64,000 nucleotides of DNA from JAAETI01 sp965368515. Lineage in GTDB: Bacteria; Actinomycetota; Acidimicrobiia; Spongiisociales; UBA5794. A program made the position numbers and the translations under genes. The DNA lies in the NCBI GenBank assembly GCA_965368515.1, contig CBDUNF010000001.1:18273-82272 (forward strand), in the 5' to 3' direction. Below the pieces are notes generated by a model. That model did not search any database and was not told the DNA's origin. It worked only from the letters and a program-made list of their open reading frames with translations. Shown one piece after another: positions 31,475-39,287 of this stretch (its first letter is position 1; each line of letters begins with the position of its first letter).

Positions 31475-32284
31475 ATGGGTCGGTTCGACGGCAAGATCGC
31501 TCTCATCACCGGGAGCACGCAGGGCGTAGGTGAGGCCGTCGCCCGCCGTCTCGCAGTCGAAGGGGCTGCCGGCATCGTCGTGTGTGGCCGTAATCAGAGT
31601 CGGGGGGAGACGGTTGCCGGAGCTCTGGCGGAAGCAGGGACGGCGGCGCTATTCGTACCGGTCGAACTTGGTGATGCGGAGAGCTGCCAGCGTCTGATTG
31701 CCAGCGCTGATGAGCAGTTCGGTCGCATCGATGTGTTGGTCAACGCGGCGGCTCTCACTCTGCGCGGTTCGATCATCGATACCTCGGTCGAATTATGGGA
31801 CCTGATAATGAACGTCAACCTGCGCGCTCCCTTTCTATTGATGCAGGGTGCGATCAAGATCATGAGGCGGGAAGGAAGCGGGGGCACCATCGTCAACGTC
31901 GGCTCAGTTGCATCGCACGGCGGTGCCCCGATCCTCATGCCGTATTCCGCATCGAAGGCAGCCTTGGCGGCCATGACCAAGAATGTGGCGTACTCAGTTG
32001 CCTGGGACGGCATCCGCGTCAACTGCATCAACCCGGGCTGGATGGACACGCCGGGTGAGGACGATATCCAGCGACGCTTCCACACCGACGGGCAGGATTG
32101 GCTCGACAAAGCTGAGGCAGGAATGCCATCCGGGCAGCTCATCAAGACCGACGAGGTTGCAGCCGCCATCGCCTTCCTAGCATCCGGTGAATCCGGCATC
32201 ATGACCGGCTCGGTTGTCGACTATGACCAATCCGTCGTCGGCGCCGGCAACGCCCCGGTTCCCAAACGGGAGGAGACACCGTGA
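31475..32284 (+). CDS. Short-chain dehydrogenase/reductase
   Basis: This 269-residue classical SDR has ALITGSTQGVGEAVARRLA as cofactor motif, the VNAAAL core, catalytic Ser in VGSVASHG and YSASKAAL as Tyr-x3-Lys. A late block GSVVDYDQSVVGAGN replaces the usual DGG ending. It is the first gene after a perfect inositol operator and overlaps iolC by GTGA. The earlier in-frame codons overlap the universal stress gene and the operator and are rejected. It may act on an inositol isomer; the reaction is not certain. Confidence 0.88.
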   Translation: MGRFDGKIALITGSTQGVGEAVARRLAVEGAAGIVVCGRNQSRGETVAGALAEAGTAALFVPVELGDAESCQRLIASADEQFGRIDVLVNAAALTLRGSIIDTSVELWDLIMNVNLRAPFLLMQGAIKIMRREGSGGTIVNVGSVASHGGAPILMPYSASKAALAAMTKNVAYSVAWDGIRVNCINPGWMDTPGEDDIQRRFHTDGQDWLDKAEAGMPSGQLIKTDEVAAAIAFLASGESGIMTGSVVDYDQSVVGAGNAPVPKREETP

Positions 32285-33279
32285 CATACGATCTCATCAC
32301 CGTCGGCCGGGTCAACATGGATCTGTTTGCTCAGGATATCGGCGCCGACTTTGCCGACATCACCGGCTTCGATGCGGCGGTAGGGGGCAGCCCTTCCAAC
32401 ATCGCCATGGGCACCAGCCGGCTTGGTTTGACGACAGCCGCGTTCACCGCAGTCGGCGACGACACGGTCGGCGACTTTGTGCGCCGTTTCCTCGGCGACA
32501 TGGGTGTCGTGACTGATTTTGTTGCAACCAAACCAGGGAAGCGGACCTCGCTGGCCCTGGTCGGCGTGCAGCCACCCGATCGGTTCCCGCTCACGTTCTA
32601 TCGCGACGATCCGGCCGACATCTACCTGACTATCGATGATGCTTCTGCGCTGCCGTTCGGCAGCACCTCGGCTGTCCTGCTGTCCGGCAATGCCTTCAGC
32701 CGAGGCACCTGCGCTGACGCCGCTCGTCGCGCTGCGGAACGGGCGGGGCACTTCGGGCTGACCACGTTCATGGATCTCGATCTGCGGCCGACCGACTGGT
32801 CCCATCCCCATGCGTTCGGTCTGACCCTGCGTCCCGTGCTGCCGTGGGTCGATGTCCTGATCGGCACCGAAGAGGAGTTCTTTGCGCTGCTCGCCCCCGA
32901 TCCCGGCCCTGTGGCGACTGGCGCCCCGGTCACGGCCGTCGACAGGAACGTCCTCGAGCAGCTTGTCGGGGTCCTGCTCGAGACGGGAACTGTGGGGACG
33001 GTGGTCCTCAAGCGGGGGGCCACCGGTGCGACGGTCCTCACCGGGTCGGAACGTATTGACGTTCCGGGTTTCCCGGTCGATCCCGTCAACACGGTCGGTG
33101 CGGGTGACTCATTTGCGTCGGGGCTCATCTGGAGTCGGCTCCGTGGCGACGATTGGTATCGGGCGTGTCGATTCGGCAACGCTTGTGGTGCCATCGTGGT
33201 TACCCGGCATGGCTGTGCGGTGGCCTTCCCTACCGAGCAAGAGGTCGTCGAGTTCGTGACAGGCGCGGGAGGGTTCTAG
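32281..33279 (+). CDS. iolC: 5-dehydro-2-deoxygluconokinase
   Basis: IolC phosphorylates 5-dehydro-2-deoxy-D-gluconate, the IolB product, to the 6-phosphate. This 332-residue PfkB-family kinase begins YDLITVGRVNMDLFAQDIG, has VGGSPSNIAMGTSRLGL (about 34-50) for sugar binding, and the catalytic/anion-hole motif NTVGAGDSFASGL with Asp at about 276. Start GTG 32281 overlaps the SDR stop; its stop shares one base with the iolB2 start. Position between SDR and iolB2 under an inositol operator supports the assignment. Confidence 0.92.
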   Translation: MTYDLITVGRVNMDLFAQDIGADFADITGFDAAVGGSPSNIAMGTSRLGLTTAAFTAVGDDTVGDFVRRFLGDMGVVTDFVATKPGKRTSLALVGVQPPDRFPLTFYRDDPADIYLTIDDASALPFGSTSAVLLSGNAFSRGTCADAARRAAERAGHFGLTTFMDLDLRPTDWSHPHAFGLTLRPVLPWVDVLIGTEEEFFALLAPDPGPVATGAPVTAVDRNVLEQLVGVLLETGTVGTVVLKRGATGATVLTGSERIDVPGFPVDPVNTVGAGDSFASGLIWSRLRGDDWYRACRFGNACGAIVVTRHGCAVAFPTEQEVVEFVTGAGGF

Positions 33280-34163
33280 TGGTTCACAAACTGACATCAA
33301 CCGAGGGCCCCGGTCGGGTCCTGGAGGTCACCCCCGAGATCGTCGGCTGGGATGTCCTCGACTTCTCCGTCATGGTGCTCGAAGCCGCGGGACGGTGGGC
33401 GATGACCACAGGTGGTCGCGAGGTCGCAGTCGTGCCTCAAGCAGGATCATTCGTTGCCCACGTCGGCGAACAGAGCTTCTCTCTCAACCGCTCCAGCGTC
33501 TTTGCAGAGATGGCCTCCGTTCTGTATCTCCCACCGAACACGGAGCTCACGGTTGAGGCGGCTACCGATGCCGAGTTTGCGATCGGCGGTGCCCCTGCCG
33601 AGGGCAAATACCCGGTGCGTCTATTCGATCCGTCGGAGATGAAGACTGAAGTCCGCGGGGGCGGTGGCGCCACTCGTCAGGTGAACCACATCCTGGCGCA
33701 CCCGCTACCCGCCGAGCGCCTGATCCTCTATGAGGTCTATGTACCTCGTGGCAAGTGGTCTGGCTGGCCCCCTCATTGCCACGATGGCTACGAAGGCTCG
33801 CCCTATCTAGAAGAGACCTACTACTTCCGTTTCGATCCACCCAACGGCTGGGGCATGCACCGCAACTACCGGCTCGACAACGACTTCGATGAGGTGTTCT
33901 CGGTCAGTGACCGGGATGTGGTCATGGTCACCCAGGGGTTCCACTCCAGCGCGGCGTCACCCGGCAACCACATGTATTTCCTCAACTATCTGGCGGGGAA
34001 GCCGTGGGACGAAGCGCGCGCCATTCCGCCTTTCTTCCAACCAGAGTACCGATGGATCGACGGCAACTGGGATCAGGATGCAATGACCCTTCCCGCAGTG
34101 ACTCCGACCCCCCAGCCCGGTTCCGCCGGCGGTGGCTTTCCTCGAGAGCGAGGGCTGAAATGA
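33279..34163 (+). CDS. iolB: 5-deoxy-glucuronate isomerase, copy 2
   Basis: This 294-residue IolB paralogue has all apparent metal ligands of the C-terminal cupin: WPPHCHDGYEG, then LEETYYFRFDPPNGWGMHRN and VTQGFHSSAASPGNHMYFLN. It differs clearly from copy 1 at 4964-5818, so it is not a recent duplicate. The GTG at 33279 overlaps the iolC stop by one base, and the stop overlaps the aldolase gene by ATGA, so it lies in a tightly coupled iolC-iolB2-aldolase block. It may be the main isomerase or act on a different deoxy-uronate. Confidence 0.88.
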   Translation: MVHKLTSTEGPGRVLEVTPEIVGWDVLDFSVMVLEAAGRWAMTTGGREVAVVPQAGSFVAHVGEQSFSLNRSSVFAEMASVLYLPPNTELTVEAATDAEFAIGGAPAEGKYPVRLFDPSEMKTEVRGGGGATRQVNHILAHPLPAERLILYEVYVPRGKWSGWPPHCHDGYEGSPYLEETYYFRFDPPNGWGMHRNYRLDNDFDEVFSVSDRDVVMVTQGFHSSAASPGNHMYFLNYLAGKPWDEARAIPPFFQPEYRWIDGNWDQDAMTLPAVTPTPQPGSAGGGFPRERGLK

Positions 34164-35146
34164 GTCTGCCGACAATCACACCGGGCAAGGCGAGGGGTTT
34201 GGCTGCAACTTCTTCGGCGGGCGGGATCTTCAAGGTGCTTGCAGTGGATCATCGTGATTCGATGCGTGTCCTGATCGAACCAGAGAATCCACAGGTTTTG
34301 GCTGCCTCTCATCTGACGGAGGTCAAGCTCGACTTGCTGCGACAGTTGGGCGCCGATGCCACTGCGATCATGCTTGATCCGGAGTACAGCGTCGCCCAAG
34401 CCATCGTGGCGCGGGCGCTCCCCGGCAGTGTGGGTTTCCTCGCAGCCGTTGAAGCCCAGGGGTATCTGGGCGACCCGACGGCGCGGCAGACCTCTCTTCT
34501 CGACGGCTGGGGAGTCGAGAAGGCAAAGAGAGTCGGTGCCAACGCCATCAAGCTCCTCGTGCTGTATCGGCCGGATGCCGGTGCTGTGACAGAGGCCCAG
34601 GACGAAGTGATCAAGGCCGTTATCGCCGACTGCGCCCGCTACGACATTCCGCTATTCCTCGAGCCGCTGGCGTATGCCACCGAACCTGGAGTCGCCACCG
34701 GTTCCTCCGAGTTCGCCGCGATTCGTCGCGGCCTGGTTGTGGAGACCGTTCGTCGCCTGGGGGCCCTCGGCCCCGATGTCTTGAAGGTTCAGTTTCCCGT
34801 AGACACCCGCCACGAGCCGGACCGGGTGGCCTGGGCAGACGCTTGCGCCGAACTCGATGCAGTTGCCCCAGTGCCTTGGGCGCTGCTGTCTGGAGGTGAT
34901 CCGTACGATCTGTTTCGTGACCAAGTTCGCATCGCCGCCGAGGCGGGTGCGTCGGGTTTCCTCGTGGGGCGGGCACTGTGGGGCGACTACATCTCCGCCG
35001 AGTCCGCAGACAAGCCGCACATCATGGAGGAGACGGTGCGGCCCCGGCTTGCCGAGTTGTCGGCCCTGGCGGATGAGTTCGGCCATGACTGGGCTGATCG
35101 GTACCGGTTGCCGGAGATCGACGAGCGCTGGTTCACGACCTACTAG
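34160..35146 (+). CDS. LacD-type class I aldolase, probable 6-phospho-5-dehydro-2-deoxygluconate aldolase
   Basis: This 328-residue TIM barrel is of the tagatose-1,6-bisphosphate aldolase family (LacD/DeoC-FbaB superfamily). The probable Schiff-base lysine is in GPDVLKVQFPVD (Lys about 209); FKVLAVDHRDSMRVLI near the N-terminus is typical. In inositol operons such an enzyme does the job of IolJ: it cleaves the IolC product to dihydroxyacetone phosphate and malonate semialdehyde. It is the last gene of the unit. Its stop codon shares CTAG with the stop of the convergent gene at 35143. Confidence 0.85.
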   Translation: MSLPTITPGKARGLAATSSAGGIFKVLAVDHRDSMRVLIEPENPQVLAASHLTEVKLDLLRQLGADATAIMLDPEYSVAQAIVARALPGSVGFLAAVEAQGYLGDPTARQTSLLDGWGVEKAKRVGANAIKLLVLYRPDAGAVTEAQDEVIKAVIADCARYDIPLFLEPLAYATEPGVATGSSEFAAIRRGLVVETVRRLGALGPDVLKVQFPVDTRHEPDRVAWADACAELDAVAPVPWALLSGGDPYDLFRDQVRIAAEAGASGFLVGRALWGDYISAESADKPHIMEETVRPRLAELSALADEFGHDWADRYRLPEIDERWFTTY

Positions 35147-36159
35147 TCGCCGGCTTTAGGAAGCTGGAGATCGGCTGCGGCAAAGAGCCGTTCGATGATC
35201 TTCATGTTCGCCACCGATCCAGAAGCCGGTACCGGCGATGGGCTACCCGACACGACGGCGTCCGCCAGCGCAGTCGCCTGGAGTCCGTATTGGTTGGCAA
35301 CCGGCACTTTCGTAGAGGTGACCGTCGATGCGTGTGGGTGATGATTTCCGCTCGTTCCGATCGTGATCTGCGTCTCGTGATGTGGAGGGCAGTTGAAGGG
35401 ATCGGCGATCGACAGCCATCCACCCGTCCCGTGGATGACGACGCGATGCAGAGGTTCTTGTTCCATGGAACAGGTGAACGAAGCGATGCCGGTGCCGTAG
35501 TCGAGAACGGCGCTGAACGTCAGGTCGACTCCGCTGACAGGATCGATACGCGCCGTTCCTAGTACGTGTTCCGGCTGGTCGCCCAGCAACATGCGGCTGA
35601 CGTCTACCGCGTAACATCCAACGTCGTACAAAGCGCCCCCGCCGGATGTGGCGTCGTGGCGGTAGTCGGTTGGTCGAGTCGACCGGAACGAGAACCAGAC
35701 GTCGACGTCGGTGACTGTCCCGATCGTGTTGGCGGCGAGGAGCCGTTTGGTCTCAACCCATGCCGGGTGGAAGCGGTACATGAAAGCTTCCATCACGAGC
35801 ACGCCACGATCGGCGCAATGGCCGATGACCGCTTCCGCCTCCGCCGCGGTCAGCGTCAGCGGCTTCTCACAGAGGATGTGCTTGCCCGCATCGGCAGCCC
35901 GCATTATCCACTCCGCATGCAGATGGTTTGGTAGTGGGATGTACACGCAGTCGATATCGGGATCGGCGAGCAGGTCGTTGTACGAGCCGTACGCCCTGGC
36001 GATGCCAAACTCCTCAGCTACATCTTCTGCGCTGAGCAGAGATCGGGATCCGATTGCCAACAGGTTGCAGCGCTCTGCGTCGAGCAGCGCAGGGATGACG
36101 TGAGCCTTGGCAATGAGCGCAGTGCCGAGGACACCCCAATTGAGGCGGGAGTTGGTCAT
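35143..36159 (-). CDS. Gfo/Idh/MocA family oxidoreductase
   Basis: This 338-residue NAD(P)-dependent dehydrogenase starts NWGVLGTALIAKAHVIPALL, has the loop CEKPLTLTAAEAEAVI (about 96-111), and YDVGCYAVDVSRMLLG (about 178-193) in the position of the catalytic Asp/His region. It looks like the trans-dihydrodiol/glucose-fructose-type subgroup rather than IolG itself. It is divergent from the LacI regulator, and a -35 formed by the operator at 36183 with TAGGCT puts the start point at the ATG, so it is probably leaderless and repressed with the pathway. The substrate is unknown. Confidence 0.87.
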   Translation of the reverse strand: MTNSRLNWGVLGTALIAKAHVIPALLDAERCNLLAIGSRSLLSAEDVAEEFGIARAYGSYNDLLADPDIDCVYIPLPNHLHAEWIMRAADAGKHILCEKPLTLTAAEAEAVIGHCADRGVLVMEAFMYRFHPAWVETKRLLAANTIGTVTDVDVWFSFRSTRPTDYRHDATSGGGALYDVGCYAVDVSRMLLGDQPEHVLGTARIDPVSGVDLTFSAVLDYGTGIASFTCSMEQEPLHRVVIHGTGGWLSIADPFNCPPHHETQITIGTSGNHHPHASTVTSTKVPVANQYGLQATALADAVVSGSPSPVPASGSVANMKIIERLFAAADLQLPKAGD

Positions 36160-36166
36160 GGATTGC

Positions 36167-36196
36167 AGCCTACCGGACCGGTCTGGAACGTTCCAA
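36167..36196 (-). promoter_or_regulatory. Predicted promoter of the divergent MocA gene (leaderless)
   Basis: On the minus strand TTGGAA (36196-36191), 18 bp, TAGGCT (36172-36167). The -10 ends 7 nt before the ATG at 36159, so transcription should start at the A of the start codon. The -35 is one half of the operator palindrome. Confidence 0.58.
36183..36196. promoter_or_regulatory. Inositol-regulon operator between MocA gene and lacI-type regulator
   Basis: CTGGAACGTTCCAA, one base from the perfect palindrome, lies between two divergent starts. Because the palindrome reads as a -35-like hexamer on each strand, the same DNA serves both promoters, implying autoregulation of the repressor and control of the MocA gene. 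Confidence 0.85.
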
Positions 36197-36213
36197 TAAC
36201 GGCTTGCTATTAT
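36183..36213 (+). promoter_or_regulatory. Predicted promoter of the LacI regulator
   Basis: CTGGAA (36183-36188), 19 bp, TATTAT (36208-36213). The weaker -35 and 19-bp spacing suggest a lower-strength promoter than those of the structural genes, as suits a regulator. The start would be near 36220, only about 8-17 nt before the start codon. Confidence 0.5.
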
Positions 36214-36227
36214 GCGCGGATTAGGAA

Positions 36228-37244
36228 GTGAGAGTCTTGAAGCAGCCGACAATCCTTGATGTAGCCGATCGGGCTGGTGTCTCGAAATCCCTGGTGTCGC
36301 TTGTCATGCGAGAGCCCGATCGGGTGAGCGATGCCAGCCGTGCCGCAGTGCTCGCCGCCGCCGCCGAGCTCGGCTATCGACCGAATGCCGTCGCCCGCAG
36401 TCTTGTCCAGCAACGCACGCATGTCATTGGTGTGGTCCTCTCCGACCTCCACAACCCCTTCTTTGCCGACGTCGCCGATGGCATTGAATCGGCCGCAGCG
36501 GCGGCCGGGTATCGGACAATGCTGTCTTCGGGATTCCTCGATCCGGTGCGCGAGCGGTCATCAATGGAGACCCTGCTCGAATTGCGGGTTGATGCGCTGA
36601 TACTGATGGGCTCGATGATGGAGGTCAACGACATCGAGACGCTGGCGTCGTCCCTGCCGGTGACGCTGGTTGGGCGTCACTCCGATTCCGACATGCTCGA
36701 CACGGTCGGAGTCGACGACGCAGTCGGGGCACAGGTTGCAGTCGACTACCTGGTGGGTCTCGGGCACTCCAACATCACCCACATCCACGCTGGTTCGGCG
36801 GCAGGTGCGCCTCGACGGCGTTCCGGTTACGAAAAGGCGATGCGCGCACACGGTCTGGAGCGTTGGATTCGCAGCGTCGCAGGAGACTTCACCGAGGCGG
36901 GCGGTGCCAAAGCGATGGCGGATATCCTCCAGAGCGGCAACATTCCCACTGCCGTCTTCGCCCCGAATGACTTCTCGGCGCTGGGTGCGATGGATGTCAT
37001 CGACTCCGCCGGCCTGCAGATCCCTGGCGATATCTCGCTGTTTGGCTATGACAATCTGACCATCTCGGGTTTGCCTCGTATTGCGTTGACCACTGTCGGG
37101 CAGCCGCGGGCAACCCTTGGCGAGGAAGCCGTATACCTGGTGCTGGAGCGTCTCAACGAGGGTCGGGACCTGGTGCGGAGGATGGTGGTCCCGCCATTCC
37201 TGGTGATTCGTTCAACAACGGGACCGCCGCGTTCCGGCGACTAG
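36228..37244 (+). CDS. LacI family repressor, probable regulator of inositol catabolism
   Basis: This protein of about 338 residues has an N-terminal LacI HTH, PTILDVADRAGVSKSLVSLV, and hinge helix NAVARSLVQQRT, then a type-1 periplasmic-binding-like effector domain (HVIGVVLSDLHNPFFADVAD onward, ending FGYDNLTISGLPRIALTTV). LacI repressors bind short palindromes with central CG, matching TTGGAACGTTCCAA, which is found at its own promoter and four other inositol promoters. The inducer is likely an inositol intermediate (inference). Start is GTG 36228 or TTG 36237, which gives the more typical N-terminus. DUF192, MBL and peptidase genes follow closely. Confidence 0.9.
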   Translation: MRVLKQPTILDVADRAGVSKSLVSLVMREPDRVSDASRAAVLAAAAELGYRPNAVARSLVQQRTHVIGVVLSDLHNPFFADVADGIESAAAAAGYRTMLSSGFLDPVRERSSMETLLELRVDALILMGSMMEVNDIETLASSLPVTLVGRHSDSDMLDTVGVDDAVGAQVAVDYLVGLGHSNITHIHAGSAAGAPRRRSGYEKAMRAHGLERWIRSVAGDFTEAGGAKAMADILQSGNIPTAVFAPNDFSALGAMDVIDSAGLQIPGDISLFGYDNLTISGLPRIALTTVGQPRATLGEEAVYLVLERLNEGRDLVRRMVVPPFLVIRSTTGPPRSGD

Positions 37245-37264
37245 CGCCGTGACATACTGCTCGC

Positions 37265-37828
37265 ATGGTTCGACTGTTCCTCCTGGTTCCGACGCTGATG
37301 GTGGTGGCGGCCGCCTGTAGTAGCCAAACCCCAACCACTTCGACCACTGAGGCGATCGCTGATCCAACTCCGTCCACTGTCGTCGCGCCGGGCACTGGGG
37401 CAACTGACACCACAACCACCGCGGAGTCGCCGCCGGCCGAGGTCGAGATCGAGGTGCCGGCATCTCTCGGAGACTTCGCCGTCGCGACGGTGTGGCTTGA
37501 TGACATCGAGATTCGGGTAGCCCTTGCCGACACGAGCGAGCTCCGACGTCGCGGACTGATGCAGGTGGATGATCTGCTGGATCTCGAAGGGATGGTGTTC
37601 GTATTCGAGCAGGACTCGTCGTCGGGTTTCTGGATGAAGGACACCCTCATCAGTCTCGACATTGCCTTCTTCGACGTTGCGGGCAGGTTTGTCGATGGCT
37701 TCACCATGGAACCGTGCACAACGACCGACTGCCCGACCTATCGTCCTTCCGGGTCATACCGGTTTGCATTGGAGATGGCTGCGGGGACGATGCCGGCCGG
37801 TGTAACGGAACTCCGGTTTGATCAGTAG
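37265..37828 (+). CDS. DUF192 lipoprotein
   Basis: This 187-residue lipoprotein (signal MVRLFLLVPTLMVVAAAC, Cys18) has a Thr/Pro-rich linker of about 45 residues and then a DUF192 domain: ELRRRGLMQVDDLLDLEGMV, FWMKDTLISLDIAFFD, and PCTTTDCPTYRPSGSYRFAL. DUF192 proteins are small beta-barrels exported in many bacteria with no settled function. It begins 21 bp after the lacI-type gene, so it may share its transcript. Nothing links it to inositol. Confidence 0.86.
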   Translation: MVRLFLLVPTLMVVAAACSSQTPTTSTTEAIADPTPSTVVAPGTGATDTTTTAESPPAEVEIEVPASLGDFAVATVWLDDIEIRVALADTSELRRRGLMQVDDLLDLEGMVFVFEQDSSSGFWMKDTLISLDIAFFDVAGRFVDGFTMEPCTTTDCPTYRPSGSYRFALEMAAGTMPAGVTELRFDQ

Positions 37829-37842
37829 CGGAGGAACTCGAG

Positions 37843-38412
37843 ATGCCGACGGTTGAAGTCTTGTTCGATGGCTATGTGGGGGAGCGGGTCGCCGGCACGG
37901 TGAGCCTCGTGAGGTCGGGTGATGTCGTTGCGATCATCGATCCCGGCATGGTGCCCGATCGGTCGGCGATCCTCGATCCCCTACGGGGTCAGGGTGTCGA
38001 ACCCGAGGATGTGACTGACGTGATCTTGTCCCATCACCACCCGGACCACACCATGAACATCGCACTGTTCCCCAACGCCATGGTGCACGATCACTGGGCC
38101 ACCTACCGCAACGACGAGTGGATCTCGCGTCCCGCTGAAGGGTTTGCGGTTGCTGGTGGCATCACCCTGTTGGAGACGCCGGGGCATACCCCGCAGGACG
38201 TCACGACGCTGGTCCACACCGCTGCCGGCACGTATGCCTTCACCCACCTGTGGTGGAACGGGTCGATCGACGGTGATCCCCGCGCAACGCTGCCTGAGCT
38301 GCTGCAGCCCAATCGGGACCGAGTGCTGGGAATTGCGGACATCATCGTTCCGGGCCATGGTTCGCCCTTCCCGGCGGCAAGCGCCCCACGGATCGAACAG
38401 GAGGCCGAGTAA
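37843..38412 (+). CDS. Metallo-beta-lactamase fold hydrolase
   Basis: This 189-residue protein has a minimal MBL fold. The zinc motif is ILSHHHPDHTMN, with HxHxDH at 64-69; further ligands are His about 115 in ETPGHTPQD and His about 172 in VPGHGSPF. The small size and LWWNGSIDGDP segment resemble the MBLAC1-like group. The reaction is unknown. It is closely packed between the DUF192 and peptidase E genes; its stop overlaps the peptidase start (TAATG). Confidence 0.86.
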   Translation: MPTVEVLFDGYVGERVAGTVSLVRSGDVVAIIDPGMVPDRSAILDPLRGQGVEPEDVTDVILSHHHPDHTMNIALFPNAMVHDHWATYRNDEWISRPAEGFAVAGGITLLETPGHTPQDVTTLVHTAAGTYAFTHLWWNGSIDGDPRATLPELLQPNRDRVLGIADIIVPGHGSPFPAASAPRIEQEAE

Positions 38413-39113
38413 TGGCACAGCGGAACATCGTCGCAATGGGTGGTGGTGGCTTCAGCTCGGGGAACTCGATGCTCGATCGTTATGCGTTGTCACTGGTCGA
38501 CGCGCCACGGCCGAAGGTCTGCTTCATTCCCACGGCGAGTGGAGACGACGCCGGATACACCCTCGAGTTCTTCAAGGCCTACAGCAGTTACGGTTGCGAT
38601 CCGTTTGTGCTCAATCTCTTTTCGCGCGAAGTAGAGGACATCCCTGAGTTTCTCCATGGCATGGACATGGTTTATGTGGGCGGTGGTAGTACTGCGAACC
38701 TCCTTGCGGTCTGGAGGTTGCACGGTGTGGATACGGCGCTCGAAGAGGCCTGGTACGACGGTGTGGTCCTGAGCGGTCTGAGCGCCGGCGCAAACTGCTG
38801 GTTCGACGCCAGCACCACCGATTCGTACCTTCTCGGCAAGGCGGATGCCCTCACAGACGGAGTCGGGTTCCTTCCCGGCAGCTACTGCCCGCATTACACC
38901 TCGGAACCGGAGCGCCGGCCCAATTACATGAATCTGGTTGCTACCGGAGTACTGCCCTCTGGCTACGCATGTGAGGACGGCACTGCAGTTCATTTTGTCG
39001 GCACCGAGCTGAAGATAGCGGTGTCCGTCGACGGCGATGCCAGGGCGTTTCGGGTGGCGCGACTCGGCGAAGGTGCATCCGAGGAGCCCCTCGAGTTTGT
39101 GACGCCAAGCTGA
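38412..39113 (+). CDS. Peptidase E (family S51)
   Basis: This 233-residue serine peptidase of the PepE/cyanophycinase family has the nucleophile elbow VLSGLSAGANCWF (Ser about 124) and the likely His in CPHYTSE (about 161). MDMVYVGGGSTANLLAVWR is the conserved glycine-rich strand. PepE cleaves Asp-Xaa dipeptides in the cytoplasm. The start overlaps the MBL stop codon, so they are translationally coupled. A weak hairpin (ATGGCC...GGCCAT, about 39118-39137) follows. Confidence 0.88.
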   Translation: MAQRNIVAMGGGGFSSGNSMLDRYALSLVDAPRPKVCFIPTASGDDAGYTLEFFKAYSSYGCDPFVLNLFSREVEDIPEFLHGMDMVYVGGGSTANLLAVWRLHGVDTALEEAWYDGVVLSGLSAGANCWFDASTTDSYLLGKADALTDGVGFLPGSYCPHYTSEPERRPNYMNLVATGVLPSGYACEDGTAVHFVGTELKIAVSVDGDARAFRVARLGEGASEEPLEFVTPS

Positions 39114-39208
39114 CCAAATGGCCTCTCCTGGGGCCATCCAACTGCCCGGCAGACCCGCGGTTGGTTCGCCACGTTGCGTGGTCGGGCCACGGCGAGGCGC
39201 ATAACCGC

Positions 39209-39236
39209 TTGTAATGAGGCGCCCAATCCCTCTAAT
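39209..39236 (+). promoter_or_regulatory. Candidate promoter of the aap operon
   Basis: TTGTAA (39209-39214), 16 bp, TCTAAT (39231-39236), followed by a leader of about 45 nt to the aapJ-like ATG. The match to consensus is moderate. Confidence 0.4.
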
Positions 39237-39287
39237 TTGACTCATGAATGGCGCGCTCTGAAGGCGCCGTCAGAGGAGAGGGAAACA

